Shown: positions 11,263 to 23,169, counted from the first letter of the stretch. The stretch is 64,000 nucleotides of DNA from Triatoma infestans (GCA_011037195.1 JAAEAF010000096.1:310001-374000), one strand, 5' to 3'. The notes: generated by a model not told the origin, from the letters alone. Made by a program: numbers and translations.

Positions 11263-11487
11263 GAAGAGGGCACTCTAACTTGTGGGAGCTTCCAAGTGTC
11301 ACCCAAGAGAGTCTCTCCCCAGAGTCCTAAATTTATTAAACAGAAAGGACTGGAGAGAGCCCTCTAACTTTTAAATGCTTTCAAGTATCACACAAGAGAG
11401 TTCCTGTCCAGACTCCTAAGTCTAATAAAACAGAGAGAGCTGGGGAGGTATTCTAAATTTCTGGATGCCCCAAAAGAGCATTGGGAT
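11263..11487. repeat. 90-bp tandem repeat, 2.5 copies
   Basis: Units at 11263-11352 and 11353-11442 align along their whole 90-bp length (CTCTAACTT, TTCAAGT(G/A)TCAC, CAAGAGAGT, CCAGA(G/C)TCCTAA, AAACAGA). A third partial unit runs to about 11487. Divergence between units is appreciable, so it is not recent. Confidence 0.8.
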
Positions 11488-11974
11488 CGCGGTGGCGAAG
11501 GCTTACAGTCAACTCCCATAGAAACTAATATCCAAGATCGTCTATTACTTACACCTTCTAGAGTGCTATGGTTTGAACATTATAGTCCCTTTTTATACAT
11601 AGCTATTCTTATCTTCTTGATTGACGGAAAGTTCGAGTGTTGCCTTGGACGAAATAACGTCTTGAAAGTTCGAAATAACTGTCTTGGAACAAAAGGGCAC
11701 TGGCTGCTAAGGAACTATTTGCATAATACTGGTCTTGTAGGTGATCCACTTGATGAATAATGTATAAAAAAAAATTATCTATCAAAAATAAATCTCTTGA
11801 AATAAAATTCTTCGAACTGAAATCTTATCTACAAAAAATATATTAATATTTGGACTATTGGATCTAAATAAAGACTCATTATTATTTATGGTGAAAAAGT
11901 TAAAATGGACTCCTTCTAGTCACAGCAAAGTACATAATTGTAATCAAGTTTTTTAAGTTAATTACAATTATTGT
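11488..11974. other. AT-rich spacer
   Basis: One 65-codon open frame (11563-11760) has no recognisable motif. No repeat identified. Confidence 0.4.
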
Positions 11975-12350
11975 ATTTTTTTTTATGCAGAAACGTGGAC
12001 TCTGAAATGGATTATTGGAGAAGATCGGCTGGAAGATTCAGAAAAGATAGAATGAAAAATGTGGACATTAGAAGAGACTTAGAGGCCAGTAATAACATCC
12101 TTCAAGCTGTTGAATGAAGTGGTTTGGACATCTTCTTAGCATGGATCAGGATGGGGTCCCAAAGGCGGCATATGATTGGAAGGCAGCGGGAAACAGGAAG
12201 AGGGGAAGACCAAGGACAAGATGGAAGGATGGTGTGGTTGAGGCCATAGCAGAGTACGTCTCTTAAGAAGAAGACGCGAACATTGGAGAAAAATGGAGGG
12301 TACAGCTTGTTTGAGAGGAACCACGTCACGTAGAAAAACCTCAAAAAAAA
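11975..12350 (+). pseudogene. LINE reverse transcriptase C-terminal fragment
   Basis: In one frame: ETWTL near 11994, then YWRRSAGRFRKDRMKNVDIR, then ILQAVE. After a frameshift near 12115 the reading becomes WFGHLLSMDQDGVPKAAYDW and KRGRPRTRWKDGVVEAIAEY. This is the canonical tail of endonuclease/RT LINEs (R.SAG.SR.DR..N..IR, LRWFGH..RM, GRPR.RW.D). The fragment ends near an A-rich tract (12330-12360) that may be its 3' tail. Only the extreme C-terminus is present, with at least one frameshift. Confidence 0.82.
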
Positions 12351-13047
12351 GAAAAGAAAAGTTTTTTAAACAAATCAATATATAGTTTGAATTATTACCA
12401 TTTACGATTATAAGGAATCGTAAGCACTTCACTAAAGATATGTGTAGACATTCTAAACATACGTACTTGAAATCTAGTTTTAACTAGTATTAATATATAT
12501 AACCTTCCACATAGAAGTGTGATTCACTGACAAATCGAGAGGTTATTTTACCTTAAATGACAAATTTGATCAAAATCTTCTAAAATAAGATATTAAAGTT
12601 ATGAGATAGATTTTATATATTAGACAAGAAGGCAATAGCTTAATTATGTGTTTTGGGAGACTTGTATATGTAGGAGGGGGGAACTGACACAGAAGTTTCT
12701 AGATTTCACTAACATCCCTTTCTCTGCTGACTAGATTCTGTTGTATTTATAGATTAGTACGTTATGTACTAGCTTGTGCCTATCTTTTAGGTTATTTCAA
12801 CTTCAATTTTTATGTCACATATGTCTCATCATTTCATACGTTAAAAGCACTAAATAGCAATTTTTATTACATTTTAGTAGTGGTAAAAAGGAAGTATCGC
12901 GATCTTATAAAAAGTTTTTAAATTCAGTATTTACCAGAAATACATATTTTCAGGTCATCAGAGTATATCTTATTGCAGTTTACTTGTTTCAGACTTATAA
13001 TTTTGACTAACTGTTTGCTTGCCTTCGATTTTACATCAATTTGGAGA

Positions 13048-13049
<2 letters not shown>
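12351..13049. other. AT-rich spacer
   Basis: No recognised gene or repeat before the poly(A) run at 13050. Confidence 0.5.
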
Positions 13050-13094
<45 letters not shown>

Positions 13095-13315
13095 CTTACC
13101 CCCCAAACTTATTAAAATGAACTTTCTCGCAAAAAAGTGCCCAATAAATGTGATAGTTCTCTGTATTCATAGTCAGTGTAAGAAATTTAATGAAATTTAA
13201 TTTAATCCGTCGGTATTTTATTGATAAAATTGTAGAAAACTGAAATAACTTCAATAAAAATGCACTTCCGGTAAAGTTGGTGAGTGTGTGTTACACCAGT
13301 TTTTTTTTTTAATAT
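13050..13315 (+). repeat. 43-base poly(A) followed by modular repeat fragment
   Basis: An uninterrupted A run occupies 13050-13092. Directly after it come ATGCTTACCCCCCAAACTTA, an AACTTTCTCGCAAAAAAGTG box and AATGCACTTCCGGTAAAG. The piece ends with GTGAGTGTGTGTTACACCAG and T10, resembling the family terminus in opposite orientation. It is a deleted or rearranged copy flanked by A and T runs. Confidence 0.65.
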
Positions 13316-14254
13316 TAAGTTGACTGACATATAAACCAATAAATCGTTTAATATATATATATATATATAACTTCGATATTTATTTACATATAATCAAATT
13401 ACATGGCCAGGTTTATGTACTCAGTCTAAATGTAATATTTATGGCCGGTTAAGTATTAATAAAGTTGATATGCGGTCACTTTAATCTTGAATAAATCTAA
13501 TTTATAAAGGAAGGAAAAGAAGGCCTCTTTATATTTTTATCTATTCCTTCATCGTCTTATCAAATCTGATATTTCTTTAATGTTATTCCAATCCTTTATT
13601 TAATCACAGCATCTGATTTTCTTTTCTTCATCATTTCTTCAACGTAAACACACAATCAAAAAAAGAGATTTATTTCATATTTAAGGCAACTCAAATATAT
13701 ATATTATGTACTTTCAATGAAAACACCAATCTGAAAATTGGAGACGATTGCAACACGCTCTTTACGACAGTAAAACAATTTTATGTCTTATAAATTACTA
13801 TTATTACATAACCAACCATTTCGCACAACGATTAATTACAAAATTTTATATTAAATTTTTTTATAAACATACTGATACCCAAAGAATTTAGTTAAATATG
13901 ATTCATATCTAATTGTAAGGAATATATAATAACCTTGAACAATTTTTACTTTCATTGAGTTGATTCATTTATTTTAGGAATGAATTTTTCAAAAGAAATC
14001 CTGTCTCCAATGGTTTGATTCATTTTATTTTTATTTCACACTACCTGTAACTAAATATTTATCTATAATTATTTGCTGATTTTTAGTTACTCAATTTCTT
14101 TGGGAATAAACTAATTCATTTTGTTTTGCACAATTCACTACCCGGACCTGCGCTCTGGAACCCTTTGCTCATCTGTTGCGCAATGAATAGTTATACATGT
14201 ATATAAATTCCTGGTATAATGGTGTGTAATGTATGAAGGAGTGGTTGCAATGAA
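13316..14254. other. AT-rich spacer with short TA microsatellite
   Basis: It contains an approximately 20-base TA run near 13350-13370. No coding pattern recognised. Confidence 0.5.
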
Positions 14255-14361
14255 ATATCCACGGCGACCTAGAAGACCTATTGCGGGCTTGTGTCAATTA
14301 GTTTTGTGTAAGTCTGAGAGTTGGAGGCCTGTCTCGATGGGACCTATATGTAATATACATG
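14255..14361 (-). repeat. Possible LINE/SINE 3'-end scrap
   Basis: GCGACCTAGAAGACCTATTG resembles GCGACCTACAAGACGAGGTC in the 3' end of the minus-strand LINE at 4.95 kb. A short, old fragment is the simplest explanation. Confidence 0.35.
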
Positions 14362-15330
14362 AGTAATGCCATGGGCATGGTACTTCTTGACATTGAAAAA
14401 GCTTTCGACACTGTTTGGCACACTGTCACATCTTTCGACTAACAGAATTAACTTACCTCTATACTTAATCAAACTTACACATTCTTACCTTACTAATAGA
14501 CAATCCTACGTACATTTTAATACTGCCTCCTCTAATCTCTATTCAATTAAGGCCGGCGTTTCCCAAGATTCAATCCTCGGTCCTAACCTATTCATCACCT
14601 ATAACAATCCTTTTCCTAAACGTGCCCACGTCAACTTAGCCCTCTATGCTGACGATGTCGCTATTTACCACTCATGGAGAATTAATACGATCACCAACAG
14701 ACTTACAACTTCAATAGACAAAATAACAAAGTGGTGTACAAAATGGAAAATAAAAATTAACCACAACAAAACAATTTTACAAAATGCAGACCAATAATCA
14801 ACAAACACACTAAATATAACAATACTATTTATACCATGTACAAACAGTGTTAAATATTTCGGAATAACTTTTGACAGCAGACTTAACTATTCTTTCCGCT
14901 ACTCTCCCGTGACTCCAAAATGACTGCACGTAACAAACTCCTATTCTACAAAACCGTAATTAGGCCGATGTTGCTATACGCTTCCTATACCTGGAGCTTA
15001 ACCTGTGCCACTAATATCAAAAAATTACAGAACAAATGTCTTAGATTCGCGACTGACACACCACGCACACCAAAGTTACCCACTTACACGAGACAACTTC
15101 AAAAGAAACTGTACCCAACTAATCAAAAATAGACTACAAAAACTAGTGACATCCTTAGACTGCCACACAAACCCTCTTTGCCGCGAAATTGACAACTACG
15201 ACAGAACAATTACATACCGACACAAAAGAATTAGAAGCATCCTTAATTAACCTTTCCCCCTGAACGGCAGGTTTTCCTTCCTTTTTCCCTGCAATTTTCC
15301 TCAATCATATTTGAAATCTAATCTAAAATA
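14362..15330 (+). pseudogene. Jockey-like LINE, ORF2 3' part
   Basis: The translation begins VLLDIEKAFDTVWH (RT motif with the first catalytic D). It continues with IKAGVSQDSILGPNLF, where the usual VPQGS is changed to VSQDS, and ALYADDVAIYHS (the YADD active site). Next comes WCTKWKIKINHNKT, then after frameshifts NKLLFYKTVIRPMLLYASYT and LQNKCLRFATDTPRTPKLP. This is the standard order of a Jockey-clade RT and thumb. The 3' end has a short untranslated region and then AAATCTAATCTAAAAT, a TCTAA-type tail similar to that of the R1/LOA-like copies. Several stops and frame changes make it a dead, 5'-truncated copy. No TSD was found. Confidence 0.85.
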
Positions 15331-15524
15331 AACTAATATCTATTTACAATATACATAGTAATACCCAGACGATCGATCATTGACAAGTGTGCGCCGGGGT
15401 GCCAATCCACGACACAAACCAACCTATCCATATAATGAGTATTGTAGCACCCTAAGATAAGCGGGGAAGACTTGGAAGTTGCCATTTCTGCTCCGGAATT
15501 GATCCTTCCAATTATAGTAAAAAA

Positions 15525-16333
15525 ATCTAGTTGTGAAACACTCATAAGACATTCTCTTTCTGCCGTTAATAGAACGTCCAATTAAAAAACACATTTTCTT
15601 TAAACTTCAAATTTTACTCACTTATTTTAACATGAATATAGAGGTGGTGGGGGGACAAGTACCTCCCTAGCAGGGTAGTAAAGGTGCTTACATTGTAGTA
15701 AAGAAGTCAGCACTAGTAACAACCCCATACATCATTTGAAATTTAAGTCCAAAAACTTTGGCACAACTATTTTTGAATTAATTTTTATAGAAAAATGTTA
15801 CAAATAAAAGTTATAGGTTTTTACTTGCGCAGTTGCATTTCAAGTTTAAATGGAATCCTCATATTAATATTATGTACGTAGTAGAACCATCCAGAAATAA
15901 GCATAACGCTACTGTTTCCCTCAGAAACCCCCCCCAAATCAATCATTCCCGGGAAAATGTTTCAGTCAAAAGTGATAGGTATTTATGTGTATAGATAGTA
16001 TACGAAGTATAAAGAAATCGTCGGGGACTTTTTCCAGAAAAATCACGAAAACTAAAAAAAAATCCGGTAAAGTGGTACTTCCGATTGATAGATTTTGCCG
16101 AAATCTTCGTGTCTGACGCGATGATATGCCTACATGGAATAATAAATTTGACGATCCTGTAGCTTTTCGTTCTTGGATATTCTGTTACCACTAAAACACA
16201 CACACACACACAATTCGTTAAAAACTTCTTTTTTTCATACTTATGGGACTGCAAAAGTATGTATTTCCGGTGAAAACTCAATTTGGAAAATTTGACGCGA
16301 TCGCAATACTTGCAGGAGTAAGAGAAAGTAAAC
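15525..16333 (+). repeat. Modular dispersed repeat, apparently full-length copy
   Basis: After a short A run it opens ATCTAGTTGTGAAACACTCA, then ACATTCTCTTTCTGCC, then leader boxes (ATAGAGGTGGTGGGGGGACA, CATTGTAGTAAAGAAGTCAG). Two modules follow: the first box near 15790 lacks a clear CTTCCGG, and the second has TTCCCGGGAAAATGTTTCAG and TACTTCCGATTGATAGATTT. Next come CGAAATCTTCGTGTCTGACG, a CA run, TATTTCCGGTGAAAACTCAA, GACGCGATCGCAATACTT and the closing AGTAAGAGAAAGT at about 16317-16329. It is the best single reference for the family in this window (about 810 bp). No ORF. Confidence 0.85.
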
Positions 16334-17093
16334 CCCTCCTCCCGAAATTACTCCTATTACTTTATTTATATAAATCAACCAATTAGTTCTATCTGTTCAA
16401 TTATATTCATTAATAATAATAATAAAATAATAATAGTAATAATAATAATTATAAAGATGATAATGACTTCTAGATTAAAATATCGAACACTATTACGACA
16501 GAATTGAGTGCCTCTCTAAACTGTAGAGGAAGTTGTTGAACTTCACTCTTTACTACCATTTTAAAAAAAATTGTATTCCAACCAATTATTACTTATTACA
16601 AAATAATGTCAATGATGTGCGTACTTTATATAAAAAATTTTAAATTAATAGCTATTTATACATAATTAACTTGTCACACACTAGGGAAGACATATAGCAT
16701 ACAAATATTAACCCAAGTTTAACCAATTATATTAATTATCAAATTTAATTACCCATTACAACAAAAAAAAATCTTCTCTATTAAACTTCTTTTTGTACAA
16801 AGAAATCCCTGCCACCCTAAGTATGACTGTGATTAATTAGTAATTAAAATTAATAAGAATAAAAATTAAAAAAATGTATTTTGTAATTGTTTGCCTTGTT
16901 TATAAAATTTTAATGTGATTAAGCGCTTGGATTATGAATGAGTTACATACTGAACAATCTACTACCTACCAATCAATTCTGCCGAAAATAATTTTGTCAA
17001 AATGTTACGTACATATAAATACTACGAACTTAGGATTGGTTTGCTCGGATATTGATAAAAGAAAAATCAAATCTTGGTCCTGTGATAAAAAAA
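16334..17093. other. AT-rich spacer with AAT microsatellite
   Basis: An imperfect AAT/TAA microsatellite lies at about 16412-16455. The rest is AT-rich without recognised features. Confidence 0.5.
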
Positions 17094-17803
17094 ATCTGGT
17101 GTGAAACACTCACATGACTTTCTCTTACTGCGAAATGACAAATTTTTTTCACACTATTCTTATTAGTGTTTAAAAAACCGTCGGGTTTTTATGGAGAAAA
17201 TCAGACAGAACGGAAATACCTTTTCACTCGCACTTCCGCTCAACCGTTTTTTTCAAACTGGGAATTTTAGCAACTAATAAAATTCTAATAATTATTATTT
17301 ACTTGACAGAATTGTATAGCACATTGTTGAACTGAAATAGCACATTAGATGAAAACATAAACCCACCTCTCCTCAGATAGTGCACGTAAATGAATTTTCC
17401 CGAAGAAATGTTTCAAATAAACGTTGTAGCTCTTTGTATGTGCAGTTGATATACCAAGTTTAAAGAAAATCGTTGGAGCCGTTTACGAGATCATCACAAA
17501 ACCTGAAAATAACCCATTCAGTAAAGTGGCACTTCCGGTTGATGGATTTTGCCCGAAATCTTCGTGTCTGATGCGGTGGTAGTACCTAAATGGAATACCA
17601 AGTTTGAGCTTCCTGCATCTTTTCGTTTTTTCATACACATCCATAAAGTCACGCACACACCACACACATACCCACAGACTATTTTATAAAAAACACGTTT
17701 TTGGACTCAGGAGACCTCAAAATGAGTATTTGCAGTGAAAACTCAATTTCCAAAATCGGGCACGATCACAACACTTTCTCTAAAGCAGTTAGAGAAAGTA
17801 ATA
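17094..17803 (+). repeat. Modular dispersed repeat, complete copy
   Basis: An A8 run precedes ATCTGGTGTGAAACACTCAC and ATGACTTTCTCTTACTGC. Two modules (CGCACTTCCGCTCAACCG near 17230 and GGCACTTCCGGTTGATGG near 17528) are about 300 bp apart. Then come CCGAAATCTTCGTGTCTGAT, a CA-rich stretch, TTTGGACTCAGGAGACCTCA, GGCACGATCACAACACTT and the closing AGTTAGAGAAAGT near 17801. Confidence 0.87.
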
Positions 17804-17855
17804 TACATATCTAAAATTACTGGATAAGAATTTGTAATCATTCAAGCAAAATGGT

Positions 17856-17992
17856 GATTGGCAGAAATCAAAGAAAATACTAAAACAAGCAAAATAATTA
17901 GTTGGCTGGGACCAAAGAAAAACTTTTTATCTTTAATAGTTCATTCAACGTTTCGGACACCTTTAGGGTCCTTCCTCAGGATTGGCAGAAAT
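17856..17992 (-). mobile_element. 111-bp insertion flanked by 13-bp direct repeats
   Basis: GATTGGCAGAAAT occurs at 17856-17868 and again at 17980-17992. Between them lie 111 bp ending with a segment (17947-17979) whose complement reads CTGAGGAAGGACC, a loop, then GGTGTCCGAAACG. This is the 'CTGAnGA-stem-GAAAC' motif found at the ends of Penelope-like elements. I infer a severely truncated Penelope-like insertion with its target-site duplication. Confidence 0.55.
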
Positions 17993-18271
17993 AAACAGGA
18001 GTCCACCTCCCTTCAACAAAAAAAAACAACTAATCTACTTTGACCTATTAGACGTATGCGACTCCCTTCGTTATGTCATTATGTAGTGAGTCTGGAGTTT
18101 GCCTGTGAAACAATTGTAGATAAGTATCTCTATTGTCTTTGTATATTATATGTTTTCAGTATTACATGGTGTCAATATTAATGCTGTTTTACTGCAGGAA
18201 GTCCAAGAAGAAGTGTTTAGCCCAGTTTCCTCTTAAAGGGTACTAAGAATAAAATTAAAAAAAAAAAAAAA

Positions 18272-18977
18272 ATCTGGTGCGAAATACTCAGACGACTTTC
18301 TCTTACTCCAACTAAATCAATATCATTAATATATTTTCTTTAAAATTCCCAATTTCCAATATTTAGTTGGGCTGGCCATAAAAAAGTGGTAAGGATTGTC
18401 GATATATATATATATATATATATATCTGGCCTGTGGGCAACCAACTTTGACCCTATCTACAAAGATTGTGGTGGCAATTTAAATTTGAACATCCCCCCAT
18501 CCCGAATCCTCAACATCCAAAAATGAATTTTCCAGGAAAAATGTCCCAAATAAAAGTGATAGGTTTGGATCTGTGCAGTTAGTATTCCAAGTTTAAGCGA
18601 AATCCCAGAAACCATTTTCGAGAAAATTCCAAAAAACTAAAAAAAATCTTCTCTAAAAATAAAGTCGCACTGCCGGAAGAATCGATCTTCTTCAAATTTA
18701 AAATTCTTAAAAATAAAAACATTCTTCCGGTTGATGTACTTTGACCGAAACAGATGCGATGGCGGTGGTGCTTAAATGGAATATCATGTTCGAGCCTCCA
18801 TGCGATTTTCGGGTTTAAGATATTTTGGTTAACACACACATACACATATAGGACCATTCGCTAACACTTTTTTCGTAATCAGGGAATCTCAATACATGTG
18901 TTTTGGTGAAAATTCGATTACGAAAGTTTGACACGATCGCAATACTTCCGCTTATTAGGAATAATGAGAAAGTAAAA
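18272..18977 (+). repeat. Modular dispersed repeat, complete copy
   Basis: A run of about 15 A precedes ATCTGGTGCGAAATACTCAG and ACGACTTTCTCTTACTCC. A TA microsatellite (about 18400-18425) sits in the leader. Modules have TTTTCCAGGAAAAATGTCCC near 18530 and GCACTGCCGGAAGAATCGAT near 18668. The 3' part has CTTCCGGTTGATGTACTTTG, GACACGATCGCAATACTTCC and closing AATGAGAAAGT near 18967. Confidence 0.85.
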
Positions 18978-18984
18978 CCATAAT

Positions 18985-19150
18985 AGAAATCCAAATCAGA
19001 AGAAAATCGGTTCACCGGATGTGGGCCTTTACAGTCTAGGATTCTGATTTGTTTAGAATTTTCTCGAAAACAATTACAGCTATAAAGCTATCATATTTTA
19101 TTTAAAAAACTTTTCTATAAAAAGTTGTAAATGGATTCCTGGGAACCAGA
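18985..19150 (-). repeat. Modular dispersed repeat fragment
   Basis: The sequence AATCGGTTCACCGG, the TTCTCGAAAACAATTACAGC box and TCATATTTTATTTAAAAAAC match the opposite strand of one module. Confidence 0.55.
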
Positions 19151-20384
19151 AATTCTATAAACTACAGCCTCTGAAAGAGAGAGAGAGAAAACAGTAGAAA
19201 TTTGTTATTGTAAAAATTGAATGTTAAAAAAGTAAAAACACTATGTATTCCATTTGGAGACACAGTTGTTTATCACAGTGCTGCCACATTAAGTGGGGAA
19301 AGAAAAAAAAAAATCCCAAACTCAATTAAAATTCAACACTGTTAACCTCCAAGCAGTAGAATCACATCTCTCTCTCAAAAAAAAAAAAAAAAATTCTGAA
19401 TACCAATGCTACTCCCTTAACTAACTGTATTGTTATTTTAGAAAGGGAGGACTTAGGAATGTGATAAATACGTGTTTTTAAAAAACATGCATGCAGGAGT
19501 CAGAGGGGAAATTCTTTAATTATATAATTCTTTTATTCTTAAGAGTTGAGATTGGCCACTCGCTGGATGATGTGAAACTCTGCTTTGAAGGGAGAACTGT
19601 TCTTGAGAACATATCTTATATTTGAGACTCGGTCACTTCCTTCAAGTTTAGCATCAAACGGAATACCCTAAGGTTTTTTTTAAAAAAGATTTCTATACAT
19701 TCAAATATATATTTTTTTTTTTTACAAGAGAAGACTGTCAAACTCCGATATGTTATTATTACACACAAACTGTCTCTCATACTGCAGAACCAAATCTTCT
19801 TTCGTTTTTCATTACAAGAGAACATAAGAGTGATGTTAAGTGAAACTGATGAAAATAACATGGACGTAATAGCCACAAGATCAACGGTATGGAGCACAAT
19901 ATGCAACTGTCAAACAGGTCAAGATTAAAGGATCAGGCGTTCGCATAAAAATCGACTAATCCTTGAGATTTTCGAAACCATAAACTGTTGAAAACAAAAA
20001 AATCAGAATATATATCCGTATTTTTACTGTTATAATAGAATCAATCCTAGGTTCGAGGAAATTCGCCATACAAGCTCTGAGACTCCATGTTGCTGAAACC
20101 AACCGTATCAAGCGTAAGTATCGTGCCATCTAGGCGAACTGTATGGACGAATGGATTACAAACTTTGAGAGCCAAACAGACTTCCAAAAGATAGGAAAAA
20201 CTGGATAAAAAGCCCGGCGCCAATCTGAGGTTTGGGAAGTCTTAAGATCAACCTTAAAAGGTTAAGAAGTAATAAAAGAGTATCTAAACAAGCGACCAAG
20301 AGGAAATTAGGCGGTAAAGCATTTAAGAGCTTAGTGCTGTTGACGAATCTAGAATATAATTCTCAAAGAAATGAGAAGAAATTC
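19151..20384. other. AT-rich spacer, no gene recognised
   Basis: It contains short AG and A microsatellites (19166-19186; 19379-19393). The part from about 20040 to 20340 is less AT-rich and may be an old element, but no motif could be matched. Confidence 0.45.
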
Positions 20385-20549
20385 TCTCTTCGGTTTTCTA
20401 AAAATGGCGGACGATTTTCTTTAAAACTTACTAAACTATCTACACACATAAATTCCTATCATTTTTATTTCAAACATTTTTACAGGAAAATTGCTTCTTT
20501 TGGGGGAGGGTACTGAGGGGGCAGCTTTTAAACTTCCTCTAAAGTTGTT
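20385..20549 (-). repeat. Modular dispersed repeat fragment, interrupted by LINE
   Basis: It shows the complement of the module: GGCGGACGATTTTCTTTAAA, TTTTTATTTCAAACATTTTT, an ACAGGAAAATTGCTTCTTTT box, then CCTCTAAAGTTG. The LINE at 20560-21682 is inserted here. A short stretch of the same repeat seems to continue to about 21725. Confidence 0.6.
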
Positions 20550-20559
20550 ACTTTAGTGT

Positions 20560-21682
20560 GTACGCCACGGTCTTTCAGGCCGAAATGGTGCCCTTATAGC
20601 TCTGTGCTAAGAACAATATAAGGCAAAGGACTAATGAGGAAGAGAGTGGCCACATACTCCGACAGCCAGGAACCGAAGTGGATGCTCGGAATAAGCTGGC
20701 ACTCGCTTGGATTTTTGGGCAACGAGAAGGCGGATGCCTTCGAAGGACATTTTTATGGGTCCTGAACCCTTCTGCGGTTTGTCCAGGAGCCTGACCCAAA
20801 CGTCCATGGAAGGTTGGATAGAAGAACAGCGTCTGCAATGTGGGTGAGAAGACTAGGAGACTGGCAGGAAAAATTCTTCATTAAGAAACACTTGCCTAAA
20901 TTTACCAAGGATCTACTAAACCGTAATTGGAAGGATATAAGGATTATAGGTCTACTAACGAGGCAATGTAGGTTGAATAGGCACATGCACCAGCTACTTC
21001 TTGCAGATATCGCGATTCTGTAAGGTTGAGGAAAGAAACCCCAGTATATATTCTTCGTTGTGCCGGCTTGATGAGGTAATCCTCTCAGCTTCAAAACAGT
21101 GTGCTCTCAGTTGAGAAGAAATAAGAAAAGCAATGTTCAAAGAGAGCACCAATCCATAGCCGAAGGGAAAACTTGGGCCAAGCTGATGTAAAGCCGCTAC
21201 TGCATTATTTGCCACGTAAGGTAGAAGTGGCAATCTTTAGAGCAGCCATAGGCCACGACTACAGAGCCATCTCTACCCACTGGGGTAGTGAACTCACCGA
21301 TTTTTCCTCTTTTGCCACGAAGAAGATATGACGCAGAACTACCTTTCCACTAACTCAGACTGAACCACATTCGCGCCGAATGCGTTACCGACGATCCTTA
21401 TTTTCACTTAGCAAATTTTAGTGCACTGCTAGAACACATCTTATGGCCTAAAAGGCCCCAGAATGAGGCGTAGGAAAAAAAATGGGGACAAAGTTTTTTC
21501 AGTTGAAAGTAAGCAATCCCGAAGCCTTGAGTTTCATGATGGAGCCACTTTCAGCTTGGCTAGGCTGCGCAGAAGTGCGAAGCTGTAGGACGTGCTATAG
21601 CTACTGAGGATCCACAATAAACCTCCTAGTGCAAGTCGCGATGGAATGAGGCTCTGTCACCTCCTTTTCAATCTAATCTAAC
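20560..21682 (+). mobile_element. R1/LOA-like LINE, 5'-truncated, with 10-bp TSD
   Basis: ACTTTAGTGT at 20550-20559 is repeated at 21683-21692. The element begins with codons for YATVFQAEM, the part of RNase H around its catalytic E (compare EWATVFQAEVYA in the intact copy at 57-60 kb). It continues in broken frames with NKLALAWI, a deletion over WVPGHTG, GNEKADA-like codons near 20725, ALTQTSMEGWIEEQ-like codons, and AKRFIKRHLPKFTK-like codons (RQEKFFIKKHLPKFTKDLLN near 20860). The 3' untranslated part has GGATCCACAATAAACCTCCT and AAGTCGCGATGGAATGAGGC, and the tail is ATCTAATCTAAC. It is the same subfamily as the minus-strand copy at 4.9 kb. Confidence 0.85.
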
Positions 21683-21692
21683 ACTTTAGTGT

Positions 21693-22429
21693 AATATATA
21701 TTTCATTGGATACATATAGTAATATATGAAAATATATTAATTGAGTTGTTAGCCAATTGGTTAACCGCAAGTGCAAAGTTACAGAAAAGGTTTTCTGAGT
21801 TTTTAAACATTGATTTTAAAGGGGCCTTAAAAAAATCAGTATTTTTTTTTCTAGAAATTTAAGGCATTAAAGAATATTATGACGGATGTGTAACTTTCCT
21901 AAAATATTATTTTAATAGTTTAGGATCGGTTGTGTGATGTGTGGGTATGCGTATAAGAGTGAACAAACACAGAACTAGAAATATGAGAGTCTCTCTCTCT
22001 CTCTCTCTGCTATGTGTTCTCGTGTGTAATATATGGGTGTGTGTATGTGTGCTAATACAGACCAACATCTATAAATATAAATTCACTTTCATTGTCAACT
22101 TTCTAATCTTACTCTTTTATTTATTTATTTTTTTTGGACACCAAGTATTATACTAATCTCATTCCCCCATACTATAATAATACTTATTTGTAGTTCTACT
22201 TGTGTTTTATTACATTGGTTAAATAACTGGCCAATAGATAAATAAAACTTTTTTGTCCTTAACCCTAAAAAAAATAATAATAAACCATTTGGGGGTCTAC
22301 ATAGTTCAAGGGCCTGCCCAAAAAAAATATTGTTTATACCATTTGTTTTCTTCCACGAATCTATGCACTATCGGACATTGCAATGTGTAGGTGGGGGAGG
22401 GGCTTCAAGCTAGAATATAATATAAACTA
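21693..22429. other. AT-rich spacer with TC microsatellite
   Basis: A CT run occupies 21990-22008. The rest is AT-rich with no recognised gene. Confidence 0.5.
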
Positions 22430-22500
22430 TACACATCAGTTTTATTGGAAATATTTTCCAAGAAAATTGATTTTTGCAAATCTGAAGGGGGGGGGGGTGG
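22430..22500 (-). repeat. Modular dispersed repeat scrap
   Basis: TTTTATTGGAAATATTTTCC and AAGAAAATTGATTTTTGCAA, followed by a G run, match the complement of the C-run/TTTTCC box region of a module. Confidence 0.5.
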
Positions 22501-23169
22501 TTGAAATATTAGGCTTCCGTCTAAAGTCTACCGTGGAAATATACCTCGTATAACAGCAACCTCTGGAATACTTTGGGATACGGTTTGTCACTTCATTTGG
22601 AACAAAAAATTTCTAATAAACCATGGTCCGATTCGTTCGCCTTCAAAAGATATTCTTCATTTTGGAAAATTTTCAATTTTCCTACTTTTTCTTATAAAAT
22701 TGATAATATCTCAAAAAGTTTTTAACATAAATCATATTCAATTACATCTTTGGAAAAAGCATTAAATTTCCTATAAGAATTATAAGTTTTATTTTAATTG
22801 AATTAATTATAAGGTTTTTCAGAGACATTAAACTCAATTCCACAGCGCTTCGGCAGTTAAAAACCACTTTTCAATAGTATTTTCTTATAAATTTCTTTAA
22901 GGCTAGCGTACGGTCCGGTTACAGAAAAAATATCTACATTTCACCAGCTTTCCAACGATAATAATATCATGGGGTTTCTTTCTTGTTTTCTTAAAGAAAA
23001 TGCGAAATAAATGTAAAAAAAAACACAAAATGAAAATTGAGAGCTGTTACAAAAATATCACAAGATTAATTAATAATCCTGTAATGAACTTTGGAATTGT
23101 TATCTCACGATAGAAATTCGTCTAATTCTAATAAACTGAAACATTTAGTCGTGATTTCATACATTCAAA

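Noticed and set aside
11263..11487. CRISPR-like array
   Set aside because: The units are adjacent 90-bp tandem repeats with no unique spacers, in eukaryotic DNA.
13050..13092. Open frame coding for a lysine run
   Set aside because: It is only the translation of a 43-base poly(A) tract and flanking repeat DNA.
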